From Thermoleophilia bacterium (GTDB lineage: Bacteria > Actinomycetota > Thermoleophilia > Gaiellales > Gaiellaceae): a DNA stretch of 6,067 bases. The translations under genes and the position numbers were made by a program. The stretch spans positions 1 to 6,067 of the forward strand of contig JAICLM010000132.1 of assembly GCA_025927435.1 (NCBI GenBank). Direction: 5' to 3'. The notes beneath the pieces are model-generated. The model was not told the origin of the DNA and did not search any database. It saw nothing but the letters and a program-made list of their open reading frames with translations. Below are positions 1 through 5,566 of the stretch, one piece after another. Numbering within the stretch: the first letter of the stretch is position 1; each line of letters begins with the position of its first letter.

Positions 1-1
1 C

Positions 2-1858
2 TGGGAGGGCTGGGAGGACTCGGCCGTGCCCCCGGAGCGCATCGGCGACTACCTCCGGGACCTGCGCGCGCTCGCAGAGCGTCACGGGTACTGGGGCACG
101 TACTACGGCCATCTCGGCCAGGGCTGCATGCACGTTCGCTACGACTTCGACCTGCGCTCAAAGGGCGGGATCGCGAGGTATCGCGCCTTCGTCGAGGAGG
201 CGGCCGACCTCTGCGTCTCCTACGGCGGCTCGCTCTCCGGCGAGCACGGCGACGGGCAGGCACGCGCGGAGCTCCTCTACAAGCAGTACGGCGAGGAGCT
301 CGTCGGGGCGTTCCGCGAGTTCAAGCGGATCTGGGATCCCGACGGAAAGATGAATCCGGGCAAGGTCGTCGACCCGTATCGCCTCGACGAGAACCTCAAG
401 CTCGGCGCCGACTACGACCCCTGGCGCCCGGCCGTGAGGTTCTCCTACCCCGAGGACAAGGGCGACTTCGCGCATGCGACGCTCCGCTGCGTCGGAGTGG
501 GCAGATGCCGCAAGCCGGACGGGATGGACGTCATGTGCCCGTCCTTCATGGCGACGCGCGAGGAGATGCATTCGACCCGTGGCCGCACGCGTCTCCTGTT
601 CGAGATGCTCGAAGGGGAGGTCATCACCGACGGCTGGCAGTCGGACGAGGTGATGGAGGCGCTCGACCTCTGCCTCTCGTGCAAGGGCTGCACGAACGAC
701 TGCCCGGTCAACGTCGACATGCCCACCTACAAGGCGGAGTTCCTCCACCACCGCTGGAAGCACCGGCTCCGCCCGCGCCACGCCTACGCGTTCGGGCTGA
801 TCGACCAGGTCTCCCGGCTCGCGTCGCGGGCGCCGGGGCTCGTCAACCTCGTCACGCACACGCCGCCGTTCACGCAGGCGTTCAAGCTCGCGGCCGGCAT
901 GACGCAGCAGCGCGAGGTGCCGGAGTTCGCACCGCTCACGCTCCAGCAGTGGTTCAGGCAGCGCGGCGGGACGACGAACCCGGCCGGGCGAAAGGTCGTC
1001 CTCTTCCCGGACACGTTCAACAACCACATGCACACGGACGTCGGCGTCGCGGCCGTCGAGGCGTTCGAAGCCGTCGGCTGGCAGGTCATCGTCCCCGAGG
1101 GCCACGTCTGCTGCGGGCGACCCCTCTACGACTACGGGTTCCTGGACCTGGCGGAGCGTTATCTCCGGCGTAGCCTCGACCAGCTGCGCGAGTGGTACCG
1201 CGAGGGAATCCCGATCGTCGGGCTCGAGCCGAGCTGCGTGGCCGTGTTCAAGGACGAGCTCGGGAAGCTCCTTCCGCACGACGAGGACGCGAAGAGGCTC
1301 GCGCAGAGCACGTTCCACTTCGCCGAGTTCTTCGAGCGGTTCGAGGTCGAGCCGCCGCCGCTCGAGCGCAAGGCCTTCGTCTGGGGCCACTGCCACCACA
1401 AGGCGACCGGCGGCATCGATCCCGAGGTCGAGCTCCTGAAGAAGATGGGCGTCGAGGTGGAGACGCTGAAGGCCGGCTGCTGCGGGCTGGCCGGCTCGTG
1501 GGGCTTCGAGGCCGGCCACCATGACTTGTCGATGCAGATCGGTGAGCAGGGCCTTCTGCCGAGGGTGCGCCGGCTCGACGACGAGACGATCGTCGTCGCC
1601 GACGGGTTCTCCTGCAAGACGCAGATCGAGCAGGGGAACACGGGACGGCGGGCGCTCCACGTCGCCCAGGTGCTGAAGCTCGCGCGCGAGCACGGCGAGT
1701 CAGGGCCGGAGGGGGCGAAGCCCGAGCGCCTCTACTACGAAGTGCGTCCGAAGCCCTCGCTCGCGCGACGGGTCGCGCGAGGCGCCGTCCTCGCCGGCGC
1801 GGCGGTGCTGGCGGTGGGCTTCTTCTCCGCTACTATGCGCCGGCGCGAGGCGCCGTAG
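2..1858 (+). CDS. FAD-linked oxidase / Fe-S (CCG-domain) oxidoreductase, 5'-truncated by window edge
   Basis: This is the C-terminal 618 codons of a fused flavin/iron-sulfur oxidoreductase of the glycolate oxidase / D-lactate dehydrogenase type (GlcD + GlcF/GlpC-like modules). The frame is open from base 2, so the GTG at 26 is an internal valine and the true start lies outside the window. Order of parts: the end of the FAD-oxidase C-terminal domain, with the motif GSLSGEHGDGQAR (about 227-265); an Fe-S region with a non-canonical CX5CX9CP (cysteine codons 488, 506, 536) and a classic CX2CX2CX3CP (671, 680, 689, 701); and two cysteine-rich CCG domains marked by CCGRPLYDYG (about 1109-1138) and CCGLAGSWGFE (about 1478-1510). 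By family it oxidises a 2-hydroxy acid and passes electrons to a membrane or quinone acceptor; the substrate cannot be read from sequence. The C-terminus ends in a hydrophobic stretch followed by MRRREAP. It does not belong to the translation operon. Confidence 0.9.
   Translation, partial: WEGWEDSAVPPERIGDYLRDLRALAERHGYWGTYYGHLGQGCMHVRYDFDLRSKGGIARYRAFVEEAADLCVSYGGSLSGEHGDGQARAELLYKQYGEELVGAFREFKRIWDPDGKMNPGKVVDPYRLDENLKLGADYDPWRPAVRFSYPEDKGDFAHATLRCVGVGRCRKPDGMDVMCPSFMATREEMHSTRGRTRLLFEMLEGEVITDGWQSDEVMEALDLCLSCKGCTNDCPVNVDMPTYKAEFLHHRWKHRLRPRHAYAFGLIDQVSRLASRAPGLVNLVTHTPPFTQAFKLAAGMTQQREVPEFAPLTLQQWFRQRGGTTNPAGRKVVLFPDTFNNHMHTDVGVAAVEAFEAVGWQVIVPEGHVCCGRPLYDYGFLDLAERYLRRSLDQLREWYREGIPIVGLEPSCVAVFKDELGKLLPHDEDAKRLAQSTFHFAEFFERFEVEPPPLERKAFVWGHCHHKATGGIDPEVELLKKMGVEVETLKAGCCGLAGSWGFEAGHHDLSMQIGEQGLLPRVRRLDDETIVVADGFSCKTQIEQGNTGRRALHVAQVLKLAREHGESGPEGAKPERLYYEVRPKPSLARRVARGAVLAGAAVLAVGFFSATMRRREAP
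1808..1836 (+). promoter_or_regulatory. Candidate promoter for tRNA-Met and the downstream operon
   Basis: TACTAT at 1831-1836 matches the sigma-70-type -10 consensus at four of six positions, including the key TA and final T. It ends 12 nt before the first base of the tRNA, which would put the transcription start around 1842-1844. A weak -35 (CTGGCG, 1808-1813) is spaced 17 nt upstream. The promoter would lie inside the last codons of the oxidoreductase gene. The placement is typical for tRNA promoters, but the -35 match is poor. Confidence 0.4.
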
Positions 1859-1922
1859 CTCAGCTGGTTAGAGCGCTGCACTCATAATGCAGAGGTCGGT
1901 GGTTCGAGCCCACCCGGCGCTA
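1849..1922 (+). tRNA. tRNA-Met (anticodon CAT), probably elongator
   Basis: The full cloverleaf can be drawn. The acceptor stem is GGCGCCG (1849-1855) with CGGCGCT (1915-1921), including one terminal G-T pair. The D stem is GCTC/GAGC (1858-1861, 1871-1874), the anticodon stem CTGCA/TGCAG, and the loop CTCATAA with CAT at 1883-1885. The variable region is AGGTC, and the T arm is GGTGG-TTCGAGC-CCACC. The discriminator is A1922 and the 3' CCA is not encoded. The initiator hallmarks (1-72 mismatch, three G-C pairs at the base of the anticodon stem) are absent, so this is not tRNA-fMet. A CAT tRNA could also be lysidine-modified tRNA-Ile2; elongator Met is preferred from its place before rpmG. Bases 8-10 of the tRNA (TAG, 1856-1858) are also the stop codon of the preceding gene. 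Confidence 0.95.
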
Positions 1923-1957
1923 CTGGAGCGCGTTCGTCCCTCGGAGCGAGAACAGGA

Positions 1958-2119
1958 ATGGCAACCGGAGTCAGAGTCGCAATCACGCTCGCCTGTACCG
2001 AATGCAGGCGCAGGAACTACCAGACGCAGAAGTCGAAGCGCAACTCGCCCGACCGCGTCGAGTTCCGCAAGTACTGCCGCTGGTGCGGTAGCCACACGCT
2101 GCACCGGGAGACGCGCTAG
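1958..2119 (+). CDS. rpmG: 50S ribosomal protein L33
   Basis: This encodes 53 residues beginning MATGVRVAITLACTECRRRN, the usual size and sequence of bacterial L33, a small protein of the large ribosomal subunit near the E site. Two CXXC pairs (C13/C16 and C40/C43, the latter in KYCRWC) make it the zinc-binding four-cysteine form rather than the zinc-free paralogue. The ATG start is fixed by the conserved N-terminus. The Shine-Dalgarno is atypical: AGGA at 1954-1957 touches the start codon, and GGAG at 1943-1946 is 11 nt away, so initiation may be modest. The gene lies 35 nt after the tRNA, with no obvious terminator or second promoter between, so co-transcription is likely. Its TAG stop overlaps the secE start by one base. 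Confidence 0.95.
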   Translation: MATGVRVAITLACTECRRRNYQTQKSKRNSPDRVEFRKYCRWCGSHTLHRETR

Positions 2120-2460
2120 TGGCTCGCTCGACGAGGCAGCAGCGCCGCCAGCGCCGCGCGCAGGCCGCCGGCACGCCGCCGCTCAGGCCCGCCCCCCGGC
2201 CGCGCCCCACGACCGAGGAGGAGCCGCGCGAGCCTCGCGAGGCCCGCGTCGAGCGCCGCGAGGACGTGCGGCCCGGCGTCCCCGGCTTTCGCTTCTTCGG
2301 CGAGTCCTGGGCGGAGCTGAAGAAGGTCGAGTGGCCGAATCAGCAGCAGTTGATCAGCGGCACCGCCGTCGTCATCGTCGCCTGCCTCATCACCGGCGTG
2401 TACCTGTACCTCAACGACCAGGTGTGGCAGTACGTCGTCAAGCACCTGTTCCTCCAGTAG
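2119..2460 (+). CDS. secE: Preprotein translocase subunit SecE
   Basis: This encodes 113 residues of SecE, the single-span clamp subunit of the SecYEG export channel in the cytoplasmic membrane. The diagnostic core is ELKKVEWPNQQQLISG (about 66-81), an amphipathic cytoplasmic helix, followed by one membrane segment (about 82-99, TAVVIVACLITGVYLYLN) and a short tail. The first 55 or so residues are an unconserved-looking extension: very basic at first (residues 4-13, RQQRRQRR), then proline-rich, then mixed Glu/Arg (31-52). The GTG start at 2119 shares a base with the rpmG stop (TAGTG) and has GGGAG (2106-2110) 8 nt upstream, which favours it over the internal GTG at codon 50. The overlap suggests translational coupling to rpmG. 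Confidence 0.95.
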   Translation: MARSTRQQRRQRRAQAAGTPPLRPAPRPRPTTEEEPREPREARVERREDVRPGVPGFRFFGESWAELKKVEWPNQQQLISGTAVVIVACLITGVYLYLNDQVWQYVVKHLFLQ

Positions 2461-2479
2461 GAGCCGAGAAGAGACGCGC

Positions 2480-3010
2480 ATGTTTCGCTGGTACGTGATC
2501 AACACCTATTCCGGGCACGAGAACAAGGTGAAGGCCAACCTCGAGCACAGGATCGAATCGATGAACCAGCGCACCCGCTTCCGGCGTGTCGTCGTCCCCA
2601 CCGAGCAGGTGGTCGAGACGAAGGACGGCCAGAAGGTGAACACCGAGAAGCGCACGCTGCCGGGCTACGTGCTCGTGAACATGGACCTCAACGACGACGC
2701 CTGGACGGTCGTGAAGAACACGCCGGGCGTGACCGGCTTCGTCGGAGCAGGGGCCACCCCGGTGCCGCTCTCGCAGCCCGAAGTCGACCGGATCCTCCAC
2801 ACGGGAGCCGGCGCCGCGGTCGCCCAGCGGTCGCAGGTCGAGTTCCAGCTCGGGGAGTCGGTCAAGATCACGTCCGGCCCGCTCGCGGACTTCGACGGCG
2901 AGATCACCGACGTCAACCCGGACGCGCAGAAGCTTCAGGTGATGGTCAACATCTTCGAGCGGCAGGTACCGGTCGAGGTCGGATTCGACAACGTCAAGAA
3001 GCTGGACTGA
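2480..3010 (+). CDS. nusG: Transcription termination/antitermination factor NusG
   Basis: This encodes 176 residues. The N-terminal NGN domain (about 1-108) starts MFRWYVINTYSGHENKVK and contains KRTLPGYVLVNMDL; in the family this domain binds the beta' clamp of elongating RNA polymerase. A linker (about 109-122) joins it to the C-terminal KOW domain (about 124-176), whose motif is GESVKITSGPLADFDGEI; in the family this domain contacts Rho or ribosomal protein S10. The protein is compact, without the long N-terminal extension known in Mycobacterium and Streptomyces NusG and without an inserted domain. The ATG at 2480 is fixed by the conserved N-terminus. It lies 19 nt after secE with only a weak purine-rich Shine-Dalgarno (GAG at 2471-2473). 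The secE-nusG pairing is near-universal in bacteria. Confidence 0.97.
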   Translation: MFRWYVINTYSGHENKVKANLEHRIESMNQRTRFRRVVVPTEQVVETKDGQKVNTEKRTLPGYVLVNMDLNDDAWTVVKNTPGVTGFVGAGATPVPLSQPEVDRILHTGAGAAVAQRSQVEFQLGESVKITSGPLADFDGEITDVNPDAQKLQVMVNIFERQVPVEVGFDNVKKLD

Positions 3011-3018
3011 GGAAACGA

Positions 3019-3444
3019 ATGGCGAAGAAAGTTCTCACCCTGATCAAGCTCCAGATCCCCGGCGGCCAGGCGAACCCGGCCCCGCCGGTCGGCCCTGCGC
3101 TCGGCCAGCACGGCGTCAACATCATGGAGTTCTGCAAGGCCTTCAATGCCCAGACCGGCGACCAGAACGGCCGCATCATCCCGGTCGAGATCACGGTCTT
3201 CGAGGATCGCTCGTTCACGTTCATCACGAAGACGCCGCCGGCCGCCGTCCTGATCAAGGAGGCGCTGCGGCTCGACAAGGGCTCGGGCGAACCGAACCGC
3301 GTCAAGGTGGGCCGCCTCTCCCGCGAGCAGGTCAACCGCATTGCGGAGACGAAGATGCCGGACCTCAACGCGCGCGACATCGACCAGGCGGCGCAGATCA
3401 TCGCCGGCACCGCGCGCAGCATGGGAGTGGAGGTGGACTGGTAA
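3019..3444 (+). CDS. rplK: 50S ribosomal protein L11
   Basis: This encodes 141 residues, the standard length. L11 binds 23S rRNA at the GTPase-associated centre, at the base of the L7/L12 stalk, and helps factor-dependent GTP hydrolysis. The N-terminal domain (about 1-70) carries the proline-rich loop ANPAPPVGPALGQHGVN (18-34), the part of L11 involved in thiopeptide antibiotic binding. The C-terminal RNA-binding domain (about 75-141) ends in the family signature around RIAETKMPDLNARDID (107-122) and IIAGTARSMGVEV. GAGGA (3009-3013), overlapping the nusG stop, lies 5 nt before the ATG. The stop TAA shares its last A with the rplA start codon. Confidence 0.98.
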   Translation: MAKKVLTLIKLQIPGGQANPAPPVGPALGQHGVNIMEFCKAFNAQTGDQNGRIIPVEITVFEDRSFTFITKTPPAAVLIKEALRLDKGSGEPNRVKVGRLSREQVNRIAETKMPDLNARDIDQAAQIIAGTARSMGVEVDW

Positions 3445-4190
3445 TGGCCCAGCACGGGAAGCGTTATCGCGACTCGCGTGCCAGCTTCGACCGCGAGGAG
3501 CTCTACTCGCCGGTTCAGGCAGTCCGCCTGCTCAAGGGCATGGGCGCGACGAAGTTCGACGAGTCCGTCGAGCTGCACTTCCGCCTCGGCCTCAACGTCC
3601 GTCACGCCGACGAGCAGCTGCGCGGCACGCTCATGCTCCCGCACGGGAGCGGCAAGGACGTCCGGATCGCCGTGTTCGCCGAGGGCGACAAGGCGCGCGA
3701 GGCAGAGCAGGCCGGCGCGGACGTCGTCGGCTCGGCCGACCTCGCGAAGCAGATCGAGGAAGGTTTCACGGAGTTCGACGTCGCGATCGCGACGCCCGAC
3801 CAGATGGGCAACGTCGGCAAGCTCGGCCGCATTCTCGGCCCGCGCGGGCTGATGCCGAACCCGAAGACCGGCACCGTCACGATGGACGTCGGCAAGGCGG
3901 TCTCCGAGGCGAAGGCGGGCAAGCTCGAGTACCGGACCGACCGCGGCGCGAACGTCCATGTCGTGATCGGCAAGAAGAGCTTCGAGGAGCGGGCGCTGGT
4001 GGAGAACTACGCCGCCGTCCTCGACGAGATCGTGCGCGCCAAGCCGTCGGCCGCGAAGGGCCGCTACATCCGGCAGATCACGCTCACGAGCACCATGGGC
4101 CCCGGCATCCACGTCGATCCGGCCCGAATCCGCGGGATCGTGGAAGAGCTGGACGAGCAGCCGCAGGAGGCCGCTACAGTTCCGGCCTAG
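3444..4190 (+). CDS. rplA: 50S ribosomal protein L1
   Basis: This encodes 248 residues, somewhat longer than the usual 225-235; the excess is mainly a short C-terminal tail rich in Glu, Gln and Ala (about 234-248, EELDEQPQEAATVPA). L1 forms the mobile L1 stalk near the E site and helps release deacylated tRNA. In many bacteria it also represses its own operon. Visible signatures are GKLGRILGPRGLMPNPKTG (125-143) in domain II and the conserved TSTMGPGI (215-222), part of the rRNA-binding face. The ATG overlaps the rplK stop (TAATG), with GGAGGTG (3429-3435) 8 nt upstream, so coupled translation with L11 is likely. No separate L1-binding leader fits in the 8-nt nusG-rplK gap, so any autoregulatory target would have to be elsewhere. 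Confidence 0.98.
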   Translation: MAQHGKRYRDSRASFDREELYSPVQAVRLLKGMGATKFDESVELHFRLGLNVRHADEQLRGTLMLPHGSGKDVRIAVFAEGDKAREAEQAGADVVGSADLAKQIEEGFTEFDVAIATPDQMGNVGKLGRILGPRGLMPNPKTGTVTMDVGKAVSEAKAGKLEYRTDRGANVHVVIGKKSFEERALVENYAAVLDEIVRAKPSAAKGRYIRQITLTSTMGPGIHVDPARIRGIVEELDEQPQEAATVPA

Positions 4191-4253
4191 CAAACTGCCG
4201 CCTGAGACCACTGGCAGCTCTCCTTGCGAGGGCGGAAGACCAGTCGAGGTGAG
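4191..4253 (+). promoter_or_regulatory. Probable L10 leader (autoregulatory 5' element of rplJ)
   Basis: The 63-nt gap between rplA and rplJ is where bacteria place the L10 leader, an mRNA structure bound by L10-L7/L12 to repress rplJL. Two mutually exclusive pairings can be drawn: CTGCC (4195-4199) with GGCAG (4213-4217), and ACTGG (4210-4214) with CCAGT (4240-4244). There is also a small CCT-TGCG-AGG hairpin (4222-4231). The sequences CTGAGACC and GGAAGACC flanking the stems resemble the GA-rich internal loops of known L10 leaders. The assignment rests on position plus this structure; I could not score it against a covariance model. Confidence 0.6.
4246..4252 (+). promoter_or_regulatory. 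Shine-Dalgarno of rplJ, deciding the ATG start
   Basis: GAGGTGA lies just before the ATG at 4254, with the core AGGT 3 nt away, closer than usual. It supports ATG 4254 over the in-frame TTG at 4224, which would add ten residues (RGRKTSRGE-like) not expected in L10 and would start inside the leader. The site sits directly after the CCAGT arm of the leader, so leader folding could block it. Confidence 0.65.
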
Positions 4254-4940
4254 ATGAAGAGAGATCAGAAAGAACAGGTTGTCGAGGAGCTGACTGCGCG
4301 CCTCCGGGCCGCGGAGACGTTGCTCGTCGCCGACTATCGCGGGCTGACGATGCCGCAGATCGACGCGCTCCGCACCCGGCTGCTCGAGAGCGGTGCGCGC
4401 TTCACCGTCGTCAAGAACACGCTCACGCGCCGCGCCGCAGAGGCGGCAGGCACGGAGGCGCTGCTCACTCTGCTCGACGGCCCGAGCGCGATCGCCTTCC
4501 TCGAGGCCGACGGCGACATGGTGGCGGCGGCCAAGGCGCTGGCGGATTCCGCGCGGGAGACGAACGTGCTGGAGATTCGCGGCGGGATCATGCAAGGACG
4601 CGCCGTGACGGCGGATGAGGTCGCGAGCCTCGCGACGCTGCCACCGGCGGAGGTGCTGCGCGGCCAGGTGCTCGGCGCGATCGTCGCGCCGCTCACCGCG
4701 CTCGCCGGCCTGCTCAACGCCCCGTTGCAGAACCTCGTCGGCCTCATCGACGCCCGGATCGAGCAGCTCGGCGGCGAGAAAGAGGCGGCGCCCGAGCCCG
4801 AGGCCGAAGCGGAGACGCCGGAGCCGGAGGCAGATGCGGCGCCGGCCGAGGAAGAACCGGTCGCCGAGGAACAGTCGGCGGAAGACACCACCCAGGCGGA
4901 CGCCACAGCGCCCGCCGCCGAAGAAGAAGAGGAGAGTTAG
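4254..4940 (+). CDS. rplJ: 50S ribosomal protein L10, with long acidic C-terminal tail
   Basis: This encodes 228 residues from ATG 4254. L10 anchors the L7/L12 dimers to 23S rRNA beside L11, forming the stalk that recruits translation factors. The N-terminal RNA-binding domain (about 1-127) is typical: MKRDQKEQVVEELTARL, LLVADYRGLTMPQI, ARFTVVKNTLTRRA and GPSAIAF. LPPAEVLRGQVLGAIVAPL (129-147) and the helix to about residue 172 form the L7/L12-binding region; its length resembles L10 types that carry three L7/L12 dimers (inference). Most bacterial L10 proteins end near 165-180 residues. Here a further tail of about 54 residues (175-228) follows, with 19 Glu, 3 Asp, one Lys and otherwise mostly Ala, Pro, Thr, ending in five Glu and a Ser. 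The stop codon directly abuts the rplL ATG. Confidence 0.97.
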   Translation: MKRDQKEQVVEELTARLRAAETLLVADYRGLTMPQIDALRTRLLESGARFTVVKNTLTRRAAEAAGTEALLTLLDGPSAIAFLEADGDMVAAAKALADSARETNVLEIRGGIMQGRAVTADEVASLATLPPAEVLRGQVLGAIVAPLTALAGLLNAPLQNLVGLIDARIEQLGGEKEAAPEPEAEAETPEPEADAAPAEEEPVAEEQSAEDTTQADATAPAAEEEEES

Positions 4941-5318
4941 ATGGCGGTCGACACGATCTTCGACGAACTCGGGAAGATGACCGTGCTCGAGCTGGTCGAG
5001 CTGAAGAACAAGATCGAGGAGGAGTGGGGCATCACCGCCGCCGCTCCCGTTGCGGTCGCGGCGCCCGGCGCTGCTGCTGCCGGCGACGGTGCCGCGGCGG
5101 AGGAGAAGACCTCCTTCGACGTGATGCTCACCGAGGCGGGCGGCCAGAAGATCCAGGTGATCAAGGTCGTGCGCGCGGTCACCGGTCTCGGCCTCAAGGA
5201 GGCCAAGGACCTCGTCGACTCGGCTCCGAAGCCGGTCAAGGAGGGCGTCGCCCAGGAGGAGGCCGACCAGATCAAGGCGCAGCTCGAAGAGGCCGGCGCC
5301 ACGGTCGAGCTGAAGTAG
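4941..5318 (+). CDS. rplL: 50S ribosomal protein L7/L12
   Basis: This encodes 125 residues, a normal length. L7/L12 is the multicopy stalk protein that recruits EF-Tu, EF-G and other GTPases. The N-terminal dimerisation/L10-binding domain is residues 1-32 (FDELGKMTVLELVELKNKIEEEWG). A flexible Ala/Gly/Pro hinge follows (33-54, AAAPVAVAAPGAAAAGDG). The globular factor-binding domain is 55-125, including KIQVIKVVRAVTGLGLKEAK and LVDSAPKPVKEGV. The ATG follows the rplJ stop with no gap. Its Shine-Dalgarno AGGAG (4930-4934) lies within the poly-Glu codons at the end of rplJ, so coupling to rplJ is expected. Several copies per ribosome are needed, so expression above the downstream rpoB is expected from family knowledge. 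Confidence 0.98.
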   Translation: MAVDTIFDELGKMTVLELVELKNKIEEEWGITAAAPVAVAAPGAAAAGDGAAAEEKTSFDVMLTEAGGQKIQVIKVVRAVTGLGLKEAKDLVDSAPKPVKEGVAQEEADQIKAQLEEAGATVELK

Positions 5319-5321
5319 GTC

Positions 5322-5340
5322 GCGGGTGCTGCGCACCCGC
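5322..5340 (+). repeat. Hairpin just after rplL (inverted repeat 1)
   Basis: GCGGGTG (5322-5328) pairs perfectly with CACCCGC (5334-5340). An eighth C-G pair leaves a TGC loop. It starts 3 nt after the rplL stop. No T-run follows, so it is not a canonical intrinsic terminator; it could be a 3'-end stabiliser or a weak attenuator. Confidence 0.7.
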
Positions 5341-5386
5341 CTGGACGGCTGGAGGGTTCGAGACGCTCCGACCAAGGGGCGACCCG

Positions 5387-5438
5387 AGACCGGAGGCTAA
5401 GACAGCCGCGCAGCGGCGACTTAGCCGTGGGCCGGTCT
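5387..5438 (+). repeat. Long three-tier hairpin (inverted repeat 2)
   Basis: Three nested perfect arms are present: AGACCGG (5387-5393) with CCGGTCT (5432-5438), GGCTAAG (5395-5401) with CTTAGCC (5420-5426), and GCCGC (5405-5409) with GCGGC (5413-5417), closed by a GCA loop. Small internal loops separate the tiers (A versus GTGGG, and ACA versus GA). About 19 base pairs in a 52-nt span make a long irregular duplex of the kind RNase III can cut; that role is inferred. Confidence 0.75.
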
Positions 5439-5472
5439 GCGCTCGCGCCGGCCTCTGCCGCGCGCGAGCGCA
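5438..5472 (+). repeat. Very GC-rich hairpin abutting the previous one (inverted repeat 3)
   Basis: TGCGCTCGCGC (5438-5448) pairs perfectly over 11 bp with GCGCGAGCGCA (5462-5472). Inside, CGGC (5449-5452) pairs with GCCG (5457-5460) around a CTCT loop, leaving a single bulged C at 5461. It shares base 5438 with repeat 2, so the two helices could stack or compete by one pair. Confidence 0.75.
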
Positions 5473-5521
5473 CCAGAGCGAGCGCTGGTCCAGAGCAGCA
5501 TCTCCAGACAAAGGGCGCGGA

Positions 5522-5551
5522 GCGGGCCGGAAACCGCGCTTTCCGGCCCGC
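5522..5551 (+). repeat. Perfect 12-bp hairpin, possible attenuator (inverted repeat 4)
   Basis: GCGGGCCGGAAA (5522-5533) is an exact inverted match to TTTCCGGCCCGC (5540-5551) with a 6-nt loop CCGCGC. GAAAT follows rather than a T-run. U-poor terminators are reported in high-GC bacteria, so termination or pausing is possible but unproven. The loop is also complementary to GCGCGG at 5515-5520. Confidence 0.75.
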
Positions 5552-5566
5552 GAAATACCGTTTCGA

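Noticed and set aside
26..28. GTG as the start of the first gene
   Set aside because: The frame is open to the left edge with family-like residues (WEGWEDSA) before it, so the gene begins outside the window.
158..1693. A 511-codon minus-strand open frame opposite the oxidoreductase
   Set aside because: Same cause: GC-rich codon bias on the real + strand gene. The predicted protein is rich in Arg, Leu, Glu and Val and shows no motifs.
1849..1922. Initiator tRNA-fMet or tRNA-Ile2 (CAT)
   Set aside because: There is no 1-72 mismatch and no GGG/CCC anticodon-stem base, so it is not the initiator. Ile2 cannot be fully excluded, but context favours elongator Met.
3011..3018. L1-binding autoregulatory leader before rplK
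   Set aside because: Only 8 nt separate nusG and rplK, filled by the Shine-Dalgarno, leaving no room for a leader.
4224..4226. TTG as an alternative rplJ start
   Set aside because: It would begin inside the probable L10 leader, has no Shine-Dalgarno, and adds residues not seen in L10; ATG 4254 with GAGGTGA is better.
2994..5375. A 793-codon open frame on the minus strand opposite rplK-rplL
   Set aside because: It is antisense to five securely identified ribosomal-protein genes or signals. Its translation is low-complexity Arg/Leu/Asp-rich with no recognisable family. Long antisense frames are expected from GC-biased third positions.
5319..5560. Canonical Rho-independent terminator after rplL
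   Set aside because: None of the strong hairpins is followed by a T-run; attenuation is possible but a classic intrinsic terminator is not supported.
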